This document shows, one piece after another, positions 6,480-13,098 of a stretch of 13,217 bases of DNA (positions are counted from its first letter, which is position 1; each line of letters begins with the position of its first letter). The position numbers were made by a program, and so were the translations under genes. The stretch comes from JAQVXR01 sp050945755 (lineage in GTDB: Bacteria; Bacillota; Dehalobacteriia; Dehalobacteriales; Dehalobacteriaceae), in NCBI GenBank assembly GCA_050945755.1, contig JBMNTN010000056.1, forward strand, positions 1 to 13,217, written 5' to 3'. The notes under the pieces were generated by a model. That model made no database searches and was not told the origin of the DNA. It saw nothing but the letters and a program-made list of their open reading frames with translations.

Positions 6480-7829
6480 ATGGAACTCACCACAATGCTG
6501 AAAATGGTTGGACTGACCGAGGATGAATTGATAGGCGGCTTTATTACGCCTAAGAAGGGCTATTATTATACTGTTCTCAACCGTAAGAATCAGAACGGAA
6601 AGCGTAAGCCTCTTTGGACTTCAACCGGTCTTGCTGCAACTGAGGAAAACGAAGCTGAAGCTGAAAGCAAGTGTTTGGCAGCCAGAATCCAATATTCCCT
6701 TGACCTAAAGAACGGTATAGCCGATAAAGATGAGAATACGTTTGTGCAGGAAACGACTGAGGAAAACAACAATATTCAGAACGCTTCCGATGAAAACCAT
6801 TCTGAGAATCCTTTATTTGCAGACTTATTAAACGAATGGCTTGACTTCCGACACCCGGATAATATTGTGGTTGGCGAAGATTTCAACTTTGACAAAACAA
6901 TTAAGCTCAACACCTGGGCCGGATATGCGGACAACATCAAGCAAAACCTGTATCCGACATTCAAGGCCTATGGCTGCACTGTCCGGGAGGTTACGCCCGA
7001 GCTACTCAAGGGGCATTACTCCTACCGGCTAAAACACGGCAAGAAGAAGTCAACGGTTGCTAAGGATTACACCATAATTAACCAGACCTTGAATTACGCT
7101 ATCAGCAGAAAAATGATTAGTGTAAATCCGAACAGTGCCATCACCCTGCATAAAATTGAGAAATATAACGCGGCCACACTAAATGCCGACCAAATGCAGT
7201 ACTATCTCGAATTTATTGTAGGAGATATTATTGAAATTCCTATACTGCTCGGCGGCTTTTATGGGATGCGGCGCAGTGAATGTGTCGGCACCAGGGAATC
7301 TCAATTTGACTTTAGGCACAAATTCTTCCGAGCCAATCACACTGTGACAAAGGCGGTGATTGACAAGAATAAGATATATATCCCATCCGATAAGCTTAAA
7401 ACAGATTTGAGTAACCGTACTTATCCCTTAATCCCGTATGTTGAGGAAAGAATAAAAGCTAAAATAGCTGAAAACAAAGAACTAAGGGAACTTTGCGGTA
7501 ACTCGTACAGCAACGAATGGCTTGGATATCTTTGTGTCCATCCCTTGGGTGAAATCATCGACCCAGACTATATCACCAATAGGCACGGCGATTTACTCAA
7601 AAAAGCCGGATTACCCCATGTTAGATTTCATGACCTTCGACATTCCTGCGTAGGCTTGATGATGGCCAATGAAGTACCGATGGAACGGATCAGAGATTGG
7701 GTTGGGCACAGCGACATTCGCACAACGGTCAATACCTATGGACATCTGGAATATCAGTCCAAGAAAAAAACCGCAAAGATTATTGAAAAATCTTTGCCGC
7801 TTAAAAAGGTAGAAGCTGTTAATCTTTGA
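6480..7829 (+). CDS. int: Tyrosine site-specific integrase
   Basis: A 449-residue phage/ICE-type tyrosine recombinase that cuts and rejoins DNA at the attachment sites. The N-terminal arm-binding part (about 20-70) is followed by an acidic, Asn-rich linker (about 80-105), a core-binding domain (about 110-225) and the catalytic domain. The catalytic residues are all visible: Arg264 in GMRRSE, His384 and Arg387 in HDLRHS, His410 in WVGHSD and the nucleophile Tyr420 in NTYGHL. AAAGGAGGA precedes the ATG at 6480. The stop codon lies inside a perfect inverted repeat and 14 bp from the CCA end of tRNA-Ser(CGA), which makes that tRNA the probable target. The enzyme looks complete and potentially active. 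Confidence 0.92.
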   Translation: MELTTMLKMVGLTEDELIGGFITPKKGYYYTVLNRKNQNGKRKPLWTSTGLAATEENEAEAESKCLAARIQYSLDLKNGIADKDENTFVQETTEENNNIQNASDENHSENPLFADLLNEWLDFRHPDNIVVGEDFNFDKTIKLNTWAGYADNIKQNLYPTFKAYGCTVREVTPELLKGHYSYRLKHGKKKSTVAKDYTIINQTLNYAISRKMISVNPNSAITLHKIEKYNAATLNADQMQYYLEFIVGDIIEIPILLGGFYGMRRSECVGTRESQFDFRHKFFRANHTVTKAVIDKNKIYIPSDKLKTDLSNRTYPLIPYVEERIKAKIAENKELRELCGNSYSNEWLGYLCVHPLGEIIDPDYITNRHGDLLKKAGLPHVRFHDLRHSCVGLMMANEVPMERIRDWVGHSDIRTTVNTYGHLEYQSKKKTAKIIEKSLPLKKVEAVNL

Positions 7830-7842
7830 AATTAACAGCTTC
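7803..7842 (-). terminator. Perfect hairpin acting as tRNA-Ser(CGA) terminator
   Basis: GAAGCTGTTAAT (7812-7823) and ATTAACAGCTTC (7831-7842) form a perfect 12-bp stem with a 7-base loop. Read on the - strand it lies 1 bp after the tRNA CCA and is followed within four bases by five T residues (7803-7807). It overlaps the last codons and stop of the integrase gene. Confidence 0.7.
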
Positions 7843-7866
7843 ATGGCGGAGGGTTAGGGATTTGAA
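7843..7866. other. Probable attachment site at the tRNA 3' end
   Basis: Inferred only from position: the integrase gene abuts the CCA end of an intact tRNA, the commonest arrangement for tRNA-targeting integrases. The exact core cannot be set without the other junction. Confidence 0.4.
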
Positions 7867-7931
7867 CCCTAGATACCTTGCGGTACACTGGTTTTCGAGA
7901 CCAGCTCCTTCAGCCTCTCGGACAACCCTCC
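7844..7931 (-). tRNA. tRNA-Ser (anticodon CGA)
   Basis: Read on the - strand, the acceptor GGAGGGT pairs perfectly with ACCCTCC, followed by discriminator G and an encoded CCA. The anticodon arm CTGGTCTCGAAAACCAG gives CGA (decodes UCG), there is a long variable arm (GTACCGCAAGGTAT), and the T arm is AGGGTTCAAATCCCT. Length is 88 bases. It looks functional despite lying beside the integrase. Confidence 0.95.
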
Positions 7932-8029
7932 AAATTAAATTATCTAAGTGCCCCGGATAGAACTCGGATAGAACAAGTCAAAAATCCATCTCTATTCGAA
8001 TTCCGAGGGCTTGGAAAACCCGATAAAAT

Positions 8030-8109
8030 CAAGGTTTTTCGCTACATGACTTCCACATAGCCCAACACATTTCGAGTCGTTCTCGTTATGACCACTTCGA
8101 TACGTCTCC
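8030..8109 (-). pseudogene. Degenerate tRNA-Ser-like sequence
   Basis: On the - strand from 8109: GGAGACG (acceptor 5' half), TA, a D arm TCG-AAGTGGTCATAA-CGA, then an anticodon-like loop CTCGAAA giving CGA at 8074-8072. After it comes a variable-arm-like stem GCTATGT/ATGTAGC (8062-8042). The anticodon stem does not close properly (AACGA against TGTGTT) and no T arm or 3' acceptor strand follows. It is therefore a remnant, or a tRNA-like structure, rather than a working tRNA. Confidence 0.4.
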
Positions 8110-8279
8110 ATGTTTATTACATATGGACCCTAAAAAAGAGTACTTCACTACTTGCCTCGGTCTGTATTATACAATCTTTTAGGTTCCAAGTAAAGTTCCA
8201 TATGAAGTTATTCATCCTTTTCCCCACAGCTCTTATTAAAGTAAAAATTCATGTTTACAGTATACATGGGCTGTACCGG

Positions 8280-8308
8280 TTGACTTCCTATTTATGATTA
8301 GATAAAAT
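8280..8308 (+). promoter_or_regulatory. Sigma-A promoter for the aminotransferase
   Basis: TTGACT (8280-8285), a 17-bp spacer and TAAAAT (8303-8308) form a good housekeeping promoter. The predicted leader is about 100 bases and contains the inverted repeat at 8328-8370. Confidence 0.7.
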
Positions 8309-8327
8309 TACGCCTACAGAATCTAAC

Positions 8328-8370
8328 TGGTTTATAAATAGGTATTATTAAAAAACTTATTTATAAACCA
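8328..8370. repeat. 13-bp perfect inverted repeat in the aminotransferase leader
   Basis: TGGTTTATAAATA (8328-8340) and TATTTATAAACCA (8358-8370) are exact reverse complements 17 bp apart, about 15-60 bases downstream of the predicted transcription start. This could be an operator or an mRNA stem; there is no T run after it. Confidence 0.6.
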
Positions 8371-8414
8371 TTACATCATTTAAATTAGAATTTTTTAAAG
8401 GAAGGGGGATCATT

Positions 8415-9656
8415 TTGACTAATTCGCTAATGACCGCTTCCCACGCAGCAGGGAAAGGGTCTGTACCGGATGCCGTTTTTGCTGTACTACAAAAGGCTAA
8501 TGCCGCCATTGCCGCCATCGGAAAAGATAAAGTAGTGAATGCTTCGATTGGTACAATTTATGACGAGGATGAGAAATTTACTTACTTTTCTACCGTCCTT
8601 GATTATCTCCACCAGGCAGCTCCTGAAGAAATGATGAATTATGCTCCCATCAGCGGTCTACCGGAATTTCTTTCCTCAGCTATCGATCAAGTATTTCAGG
8701 GTAATCAACCGGAGAATACCTTTGCCAAGGCAATTGCCACTCCCGGGGGAACTGGTGCTATCCGCCATGTCTTTGTAAACTATCTTGAGCCAGGGCAAAA
8801 GGCCCTTGTCCCTGACTGGTTCTGGGGCAATTATCGAACTATTGCCGAAGAGCATATGCGTAGTATTGAAACCTTTACCATGTTTGATGAGGAAAACAAA
8901 TTCAATATCCCTAGTTTAAAGGAAAAAGTAGTACAGCTTCTTACCGCCCAAGACAATCTTGTTATTGTTTTTAATTCACCTGCGCATAATCCGACTGGGT
9001 ATAGTCTGACGGAAAAAGAGTGGAATGAAGTTATTGATTTTCTCAAAGAATGTGCCGGTGATAAACATAAAAAAATTACGGTCCTTTTAGACATCGCTTA
9101 TATTGATTATGCCGGAGAAGCTCAGGCGACAAGGAAATTTTTCCGGCTTTTTAACGGACTTCCAAAAAATCTGTTTTTGGCTATTGCCTACAGTATGTCC
9201 AAGTCTTTTCTTATTTACGGTATGCGTTCCGGAGCATTAGTAGGGCTTAGTTCCTCTGAAGAAGTGATTGAAGAATTTTCCCGGGTCAATGCTATTTCCA
9301 ATAGGGGAGTATGGTCAAACGGCACCAGAGGCGCTCAGCGACTTTTGGTGGACGTCACCAAGAATCCTGAACTTAAAGCCAAAATTGAAAAAGAAAGAGC
9401 CGGTTTCCGGGAATTAATGAATAAGCGGGCAGTTATTTTTATGGAAGAAGCTAAAGAAGTCGGTCTTAAGACCTTCCCTTACCAAAGCGGGTTTTTTATC
9501 ACCGTGCCTGCCCCCAATCCTCAAGCTGCTACCGCGAAGCTGACCAAAGACCATATTTATGCCCTGCATCTGAAAAAAGGCATTCGGGTTGCCATCTGCG
9601 GAATCCCTACTTACAAGATCCCAGGGATTGCCACTAAAATTAAAGATGCTTTATAA
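8415..9656 (+). CDS. Class I PLP-dependent aminotransferase (aspartate/aromatic type)
   Basis: A 413-residue cytoplasmic transaminase of fold type I, moving an amino group between an amino acid and a 2-oxo acid through pyridoxal phosphate. The PLP-binding lysine is Lys263 in YSMSKSFLIYG, with the phosphate-binding GMRSG next to it (Arg271). HNPTG (Asn192) and the DIAYIDY strand supply the other cofactor contacts. The overall pattern resembles aspartate or aromatic-amino-acid aminotransferases; the substrate cannot be read from the sequence. The start is TTG 8415 behind AAGGAAGGGGGATC. It stands alone with its own promoter and terminator; its left neighbour is the tRNA-Ser/integrase junction and its right neighbour is on the other strand. 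Confidence 0.9.
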   Translation: MTNSLMTASHAAGKGSVPDAVFAVLQKANAAIAAIGKDKVVNASIGTIYDEDEKFTYFSTVLDYLHQAAPEEMMNYAPISGLPEFLSSAIDQVFQGNQPENTFAKAIATPGGTGAIRHVFVNYLEPGQKALVPDWFWGNYRTIAEEHMRSIETFTMFDEENKFNIPSLKEKVVQLLTAQDNLVIVFNSPAHNPTGYSLTEKEWNEVIDFLKECAGDKHKKITVLLDIAYIDYAGEAQATRKFFRLFNGLPKNLFLAIAYSMSKSFLIYGMRSGALVGLSSSEEVIEEFSRVNAISNRGVWSNGTRGAQRLLVDVTKNPELKAKIEKERAGFRELMNKRAVIFMEEAKEVGLKTFPYQSGFFITVPAPNPQAATAKLTKDHIYALHLKKGIRVAICGIPTYKIPGIATKIKDAL

Positions 9657-9673
9657 AATGTACTTTATAATAT

Positions 9674-9716
9674 AACCCCCTATTCCAAACAAATGGTTTA
9701 GAGGGTTTCTTTTTTA
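9674..9716 (+). terminator. Probable terminator of the aminotransferase gene
   Basis: An imperfect stem pairs the CCCCCT side (9676-9681) with AGAGGGTT (about 9700-9707), with AAAC/GTTT at the tip, and is followed by a T-rich run ending near 9715. It lies 18 bp after the stop codon. Confidence 0.6.
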
Positions 9717-9790
9717 CTGTGAGTTAATTCTTCTATATTACAGCTTTCAGAGATCCTGTCTTCCGATAAGTCATTTGAAATTGATCTCAC

Positions 9791-10471
9791 TTACAAAATT
9801 TTTTCCAAAATTAATTTAAATCCATAGAGAATTACCAGGTGGGCGGGATAAAAAATATAAAAGAAATATTTATAGTTTCTTCCTTTGGTACCATTATACA
9901 TAAAAATAAATCCAAGGGCCAAGAATGCCGCCGGCTGGATAAAGTCCATTTCGGATAAAGTGTATTCACCGAAAGCAGTTGCCAAAAGAGGCAAAAGAAT
10001 GCGCCCAAGATTAAGCACCCCTTGGGCCAGCAACAATCTTGGTACATCGTCAAAATAAAGATAAAAGAAAAATATCGTCAGAACACCATATAGCCCGTAA
10101 TCGACATTAAGCGTCTCTCCCAAGCAGGCAAGAAGAAAGACGGTAAAGTATCCAAAGCTTTTGTCCTCTAATCGGGAAAAAACAACTATCACTAAAAGAC
10201 CTAAGCACAAAGTAAAAAAGATATTCAGATACCAACTGTTAAAATATAAGGTATAGGGAATCTGAATTATAATTCCGAAAAAGAAGAGTCTTCCCAGGTA
10301 ACGGTATGCACTCCGGGTATGGAGAGAACCGTTGGCAATCGCCCAGGCAAAAAGAGGAAATGCCAGGCGACCAATAAGTCGCCAGGTTATCTGTTCCGGA
10401 AAAAAGATTACCCCGATATGATCCACCAACATAAGAAAACAAGCTGTTATTTTTAGCTGAAAACTACTCAT
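9791..10471 (-). CDS. TraX-family integral membrane protein
   Basis: A 226-residue polytopic membrane protein with about seven hydrophobic helices. The N-terminus (KITACFLMLVDHIGVIFFP, then WRLIGRLAFPLFAWAIANG and the YLGRLFFFGIIIQIPY segment) carries the conserved pattern of the TraX family. F-plasmid TraX acetylates pilin; chromosomal Firmicutes members have no established role, and no conjugation genes lie beside this one. ATG 10471 has a GAGAGGG site upstream. It runs in the same direction as tadA and the tRNA cluster but with an 85-bp gap, and ends facing the aminotransferase. Confidence 0.8.
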   Translation of the reverse strand: MSSFQLKITACFLMLVDHIGVIFFPEQITWRLIGRLAFPLFAWAIANGSLHTRSAYRYLGRLFFFGIIIQIPYTLYFNSWYLNIFFTLCLGLLVIVVFSRLEDKSFGYFTVFLLACLGETLNVDYGLYGVLTIFFFYLYFDDVPRLLLAQGVLNLGRILLPLLATAFGEYTLSEMDFIQPAAFLALGFIFMYNGTKGRNYKYFFYIFYPAHLVILYGFKLILEKIL

Positions 10472-10556
10472 AAGCCCTCTCTATCGACTGTATTTGGACC
10501 ACGCCACTATGAAAAAACACCTGCCAATACTTATTTTTGACAAGTGTAAAAAACTT

Positions 10557-11003
10557 TTACCTTAATTTTTCAAAAAACCGTCGCATCATCCTCTGACATT
10601 CTTCTTCCATGACCCCACCAATTACTTCCATCCGGTGGTTGAATTGGGAGAACTGGACTAAATTAACTAAAGAACCGGCGGCCCCGGCTTTAGCATCCCA
10701 AGCCCCCAACACCAATCTATCTACCCGAGCCTGAACCAGTGCTCCCGCACACATGGGGCAGGGTTCAATCGTCACATAAATAGTACTGCCTTTTAACCGC
10801 CAGTTGTTTAGTTTAGCTGTCGCCTGCTGAATAGCGAGAATTTCCGCATGGGCGGTAGGATCTTTCCTTTCTTCTTTTAAATTATGGGCCCGGGCAATGA
10901 TTTCCCCATTAAAAACAATAACCGCTCCAATGGGGACTTCCCCTTTGCTGAGAGCGGTTTCTGCTTCTAATAAAGCTTCTTTCATATAAAATTTGTGTGA
11001 CAA
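10557..11003 (-). CDS. tadA: tRNA-specific adenosine deaminase TadA
   Basis: Converts A34 to inosine in the anticodon of tRNA-Arg(ACG), letting that tRNA read CGU, CGC and CGA. From the TTG at 11003 the protein has 148 residues. GEVPIGAV is at 21-28, zinc and catalytic motif HAE at 52-54 and PCPMC at 81-85 (ligands His52, Cys82, Cys85; proton shuttle Glu54), all intact. The frame is open to a TTG at 11018, but that lies only 7 bp from the tRNA-Arg(CCT) CCA with no room for a ribosome binding site. The TTG at 11003 has GGTGA in front and gives the usual family N-terminus. The gene directly follows tRNA-Arg(CCT) and tRNA-Arg(ACG) on the same strand and is probably transcribed with them. Confidence 0.92.
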   Translation of the reverse strand: MSHKFYMKEALLEAETALSKGEVPIGAVIVFNGEIIARAHNLKEERKDPTAHAEILAIQQATAKLNNWRLKGSTIYVTIEPCPMCAGALVQARVDRLVLGAWDAKAGAAGSLVNLVQFSQFNHRMEVIGGVMEEECQRMMRRFFEKLR

Positions 11004-11025
11004 ATCCTTCACCGCCAAATAGAAA

Positions 11026-11102
11026 TGGTGCGCCCGAGAGGACTCGAACCACCGACACGCGGTTTAGGAAACCGCTGCTCTATCCTGCTGAGCTACGGGC
11101 GC
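11026..11102 (-). tRNA. tRNA-Arg (anticodon CCT)
   Basis: The 77-base cloverleaf on the - strand has acceptor GCGCCCG/CGGGCGC with encoded ACCA, D arm GCTCAGCAGGATAGAGC, anticodon arm GCGGTTTCCTAAACCGC giving CCT, and T arm GGTGGTTCGAGTCCTCT. It decodes AGG and lies just upstream of tadA. Confidence 0.95.
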
Positions 11103-11112
11103 ATCTGCAAAA

Positions 11113-11189
11113 TGGTGCGCCCGGCGAGATTCGAACTCACGACCTTCTGATTCGTAGTCAGACACTCTATCCAGCTGAGCTACGGGCGC
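11113..11189 (-). tRNA. tRNA-Arg (anticodon ACG), the TadA substrate
   Basis: The 77-base cloverleaf on the - strand has acceptor GCGCCCG/CGGGCGC with encoded CCA, anticodon arm TCTGACTACGAATCAGA giving ACG, and T arm CGTGAGTTCGAATCTCG. The wobble A is the position TadA deaminates. It is 10 bp upstream of tRNA-Arg(CCT). Confidence 0.95.
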
Positions 11190-11194
11190 ATATA

Positions 11195-11288
11195 TGGCGG
11201 AGAGAGCGGGATTCGAACCCGCGATACAGGTTTTGCCCGTATACTCGCTTAGCAGGCGAGCGCCTTCGACCTACTCGGCCATCTCTCC
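11195..11288 (-). tRNA. tRNA-Ser (anticodon GCT)
   Basis: A 94-base type II tRNA on the - strand: acceptor GGAGAGA/TCTCTCC, encoded CCA, anticodon arm CTCGCCTGCTAAGCGAG giving GCT (AGC/AGT codons), a long variable arm ATACGGGCAAAACCTGTAT and T arm GCGGGTTCGAATCCCGC. It lies 5 bp upstream of tRNA-Arg(ACG). Confidence 0.95.
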
Positions 11289-11377
11289 GGATCAAGTTAC
11301 AAGATGCTAGATGCCAGAGACAAGAATACCTTGCCATTTACCCGCATCTTAACAACTGTGTAAACCTATTTACAAAT

Positions 11378-11407
11378 CTTGCTTCTTGCTTCTAATCTCT
11401 TGCTTCT
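11378..11407. repeat. Three copies of CTTGCTTCT
   Basis: CTTGCTTCT occurs at 11378-11386, 11385-11393 and 11399-11407, in the gap between tRNA-Ser(TGA) and tRNA-Ser(GCT). It is a short low-complexity repeat with no evident function. Confidence 0.5.
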
Positions 11408-11413
11408 TGAATA

Positions 11414-11503
11414 TGGCGGAGGGGGTGGGATTCGAACCCACGGAACCCGCAAAGGCTCAACGGTTTTCAAGACCGCCTCCTTCAACCGCTCAGACACCCC
11501 TCC
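11414..11503 (-). tRNA. tRNA-Ser (anticodon TGA)
   Basis: A 90-base type II tRNA on the - strand: acceptor GGAGGGG against CCCCTCC, encoded CCA, anticodon arm GCGGTCTTGAAAACCGT giving TGA, a long variable arm and T arm GTGGGTTCGAATCCCAC. Its promoter is at 11546-11574. Confidence 0.95.
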
Positions 11504-11545
11504 GAACCGAATTTTGCATCAGCCCGGTATTTGGGTACATCCTAA

Positions 11546-11574
11546 ACTATAACACAGGGCTTTTCTCTTGTCAA
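11546..11574 (-). promoter_or_regulatory. Sigma-A promoter for tRNA-Ser(TGA)
   Basis: On the - strand, a perfect -35 TTGACA (11574-11569), 17 bp, then -10 TATAGT (11551-11546), about 43 bp before the tRNA 5' end. It may also drive the tRNAs and tadA further downstream, as no strong terminator is seen between them. Confidence 0.85.
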
Positions 11575-11618
11575 CCGAAGCCTGGCACTGTCTTTTGCTA
11601 CGTTTGCAATAAAATGCC

Positions 11619-11695
11619 TGGCGCGCCCGGAGGGATTCGAACCCCCGACTCCCAGATTCGAAGTCTGTCACTCTATCCAACTGAGCTACGGGCGC
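11619..11695 (-). tRNA. tRNA-Arg (anticodon TCG)
   Basis: The 77-base cloverleaf on the - strand has acceptor GCGCCCG/CGGGCGC, discriminator G with encoded CCA, anticodon arm CAGACTTCGAATCTG giving TCG, and T arm CGGGGGTTCGAATCCCTCC. It is the tRNA nearest the serS stop codon. Confidence 0.95.
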
Positions 11696-11715
11696 TCGGC
11701 TTAACAAGCTTAAAT

Positions 11716-11744
11716 ATATTAACATAGATTTGGCTTAGTTTCAA
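11716..11744 (-). promoter_or_regulatory. Sigma-A promoter for tRNA-Arg(TCG)
   Basis: On the - strand, TTGAAA (11744-11739), a 17-bp spacer and TAATAT (11721-11716), about 20 bp before the tRNA. It sits between the serS stop and the tRNA. Confidence 0.75.
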
Positions 11745-11785
11745 GCAGATATTATCTGTAGTTTTTTCCCAAACCAGCAACCGCC

Positions 11786-13054
11786 TTATCTGATCACATC
11801 TACTCCCATATATTTCTGCAGTACTTTTGGCACTATTACCGAGCCATCGGGTTGCTGATAATTTTCCAAAATAGCGGCAACAGTTCTCCCTACCGCTACT
11901 CCTGAGCCGTTTAATGTATGGACAAACTCAGGTTTCCCCTTTGGTCCCCGGCGAAACCGAATGTTGGCTCTCCTTGCCTGGTAGTCTTCAAAATTGCTGC
12001 AGGAAGAAATCTCCCGGTAATTATTAAAGCTGGGCAGCCATACTTCCAGGTCATATGTTTTCGCTGAGGAAAAACCTAAATCACCGGTAGAAAGAATAAC
12101 CACCCGGTAGGCAAGTCCCAATCTTTGCAGCACATCTTCTGCATCATTGGTCAGTTTCTCCAGTTCATCATAGGATGATTCCGGTGTCGTAAATTTAACC
12201 AATTCCACCTTATTAAACTGGTGCTGGCGGATCAGTCCTCTGGTATCCCTGCCTGCCGCGCCTGCCTCCGCCCGAAAACAGGCACTGTATGCACAATGAT
12301 AAAGTGGCATTTCCGCTGCGTCAAGTATTTCTTCACGGTATAAATTGGTTATAGGTACTTCCGCCGTAGGGATCAGGAAGTAGTCTGTTTTTTCTACTTT
12401 AAATGCTTCTTCTTCAAATTTAGGTAGTTGGCCTGTTCCTACCATACTGTTTCTGTGCACCATAAAGGGCGGGAAGAACTCGGTATACCCATGTTCACCG
12501 GTATGTAAATCCAAAAAGAAGTTAACCAATGCCCTTTCCAGACGGGCGCCCAATCCTTTATAAAATGTAAACCTGGCTCCGGTTACCTTAGCACCCCGCT
12601 CAAAATCAAGAATGCCCAATTTTTCACCGATTTCCCAATGGGGTTTTGGCTCAAAATCAAACTTAGGAGGCTCACCCCAACGTCTTACTTCCACATTATC
12701 CTCATCAGTCAGGCCCACAGGAACAGATTCATTTGGAATATTAGGAATGGACAGGAGTTCTTTTTCCAAAGTACTTTCCAAGTCCTTCACATTGTTATCT
12801 AAAGCTTTGATTCGTTCACCCAGTTCTCGCATTTCCAAAACTTTTGCCTCAGCATCTTCCCCGGCTTTTTTCATCTTTCCTATTTCCTGAGAAACGGCAT
12901 TTCTTTCCGCTTTCATTGTTTCCACTTGGGCCAAAAGCCGGCGCCTTTCTGCTTCCACCTTTAAAAAGCTGTCCAGGCTAACCTTACCACCCCTTCTTTT
13001 TAGGGCCTCTTCAACTTTTTCCGGATTGCTGCGCACAAATTTTAAATCTAACAA
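11786..13054 (-). CDS. serS: Seryl-tRNA synthetase
   Basis: Charges tRNA-Ser with serine in two ATP-dependent steps in the cytoplasm. Its 422 residues match the bacterial length. The N-terminal part (about 27-100) is the antiparallel coiled coil that grips the long variable arm of tRNA-Ser. The class II core follows: TGQLPKF near 205, PTAEVP near 228 (serine pocket), motif 2 FRAEAGAAGRDTRGLIRQHQ near 261-280 and motif 3 NGSGVAVGRTVAAILENYQ near 383-401. The start is TTG 13054 behind TTAGGGGG at good spacing; the second codon is TTA. Two substrate tRNA-Ser genes (TGA and GCT) lie downstream and a third (CGA) 4 kb away. No T-box leader is visible in the 163 bp upstream. Confidence 0.96.
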   Translation of the reverse strand: MLDLKFVRSNPEKVEEALKRRGGKVSLDSFLKVEAERRRLLAQVETMKAERNAVSQEIGKMKKAGEDAEAKVLEMRELGERIKALDNNVKDLESTLEKELLSIPNIPNESVPVGLTDEDNVEVRRWGEPPKFDFEPKPHWEIGEKLGILDFERGAKVTGARFTFYKGLGARLERALVNFFLDLHTGEHGYTEFFPPFMVHRNSMVGTGQLPKFEEEAFKVEKTDYFLIPTAEVPITNLYREEILDAAEMPLYHCAYSACFRAEAGAAGRDTRGLIRQHQFNKVELVKFTTPESSYDELEKLTNDAEDVLQRLGLAYRVVILSTGDLGFSSAKTYDLEVWLPSFNNYREISSCSNFEDYQARRANIRFRRGPKGKPEFVHTLNGSGVAVGRTVAAILENYQQPDGSVIVPKVLQKYMGVDVIR

Positions 13055-13098
13055 TTATTTTACCCCCTAACGGCTATAAGCTCAGGTATTTAAGTATT

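Larger units (their letters stand above)
5101..7846 (+). mobile_element. Right-end module of an integrative (conjugative) element in tRNA-Ser(CGA)
   Basis: The order sigma-like regulator, structured non-coding block, excisionase, tyrosine integrase, tRNA 3' end is the standard right terminus of Tn916/Tn1549-like elements. The integrase reads towards the attachment site. The left boundary is not visible: I found no second copy of the tRNA 3' sequence between 1 and 7840, so the element may begin outside the window or the rest of it may have been lost. No relaxase or secretion genes appear here. Confidence 0.6.

Noticed and set aside
7878..8060. + strand frame of 60 codons
   Set aside because: It starts within the antisense of tRNA-Ser(CGA), has no ribosome binding site and no protein features.
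10997..11395. Long + strand reading frame of 132 codons
   Set aside because: It runs across the antisense of three tRNA genes; RTHD/LYPAELRA-like phrases are the known false translation of tRNA-Arg and tRNA-Ser genes.
11414..11440. Similarity between the 3' ends of tRNA-Ser(TGA) and tRNA-Ser(CGA) as a pair of attachment sites
   Set aside because: The match is only what two tRNA-Ser genes normally share, and the stretch between them holds ordinary host genes.
11386..11727. + strand frame of 113 codons and - strand frame of 68 codons over the same stretch
   Set aside because: Both are read through tRNA-Ser(TGA) and tRNA-Arg(TCG), which fold as full cloverleafs.
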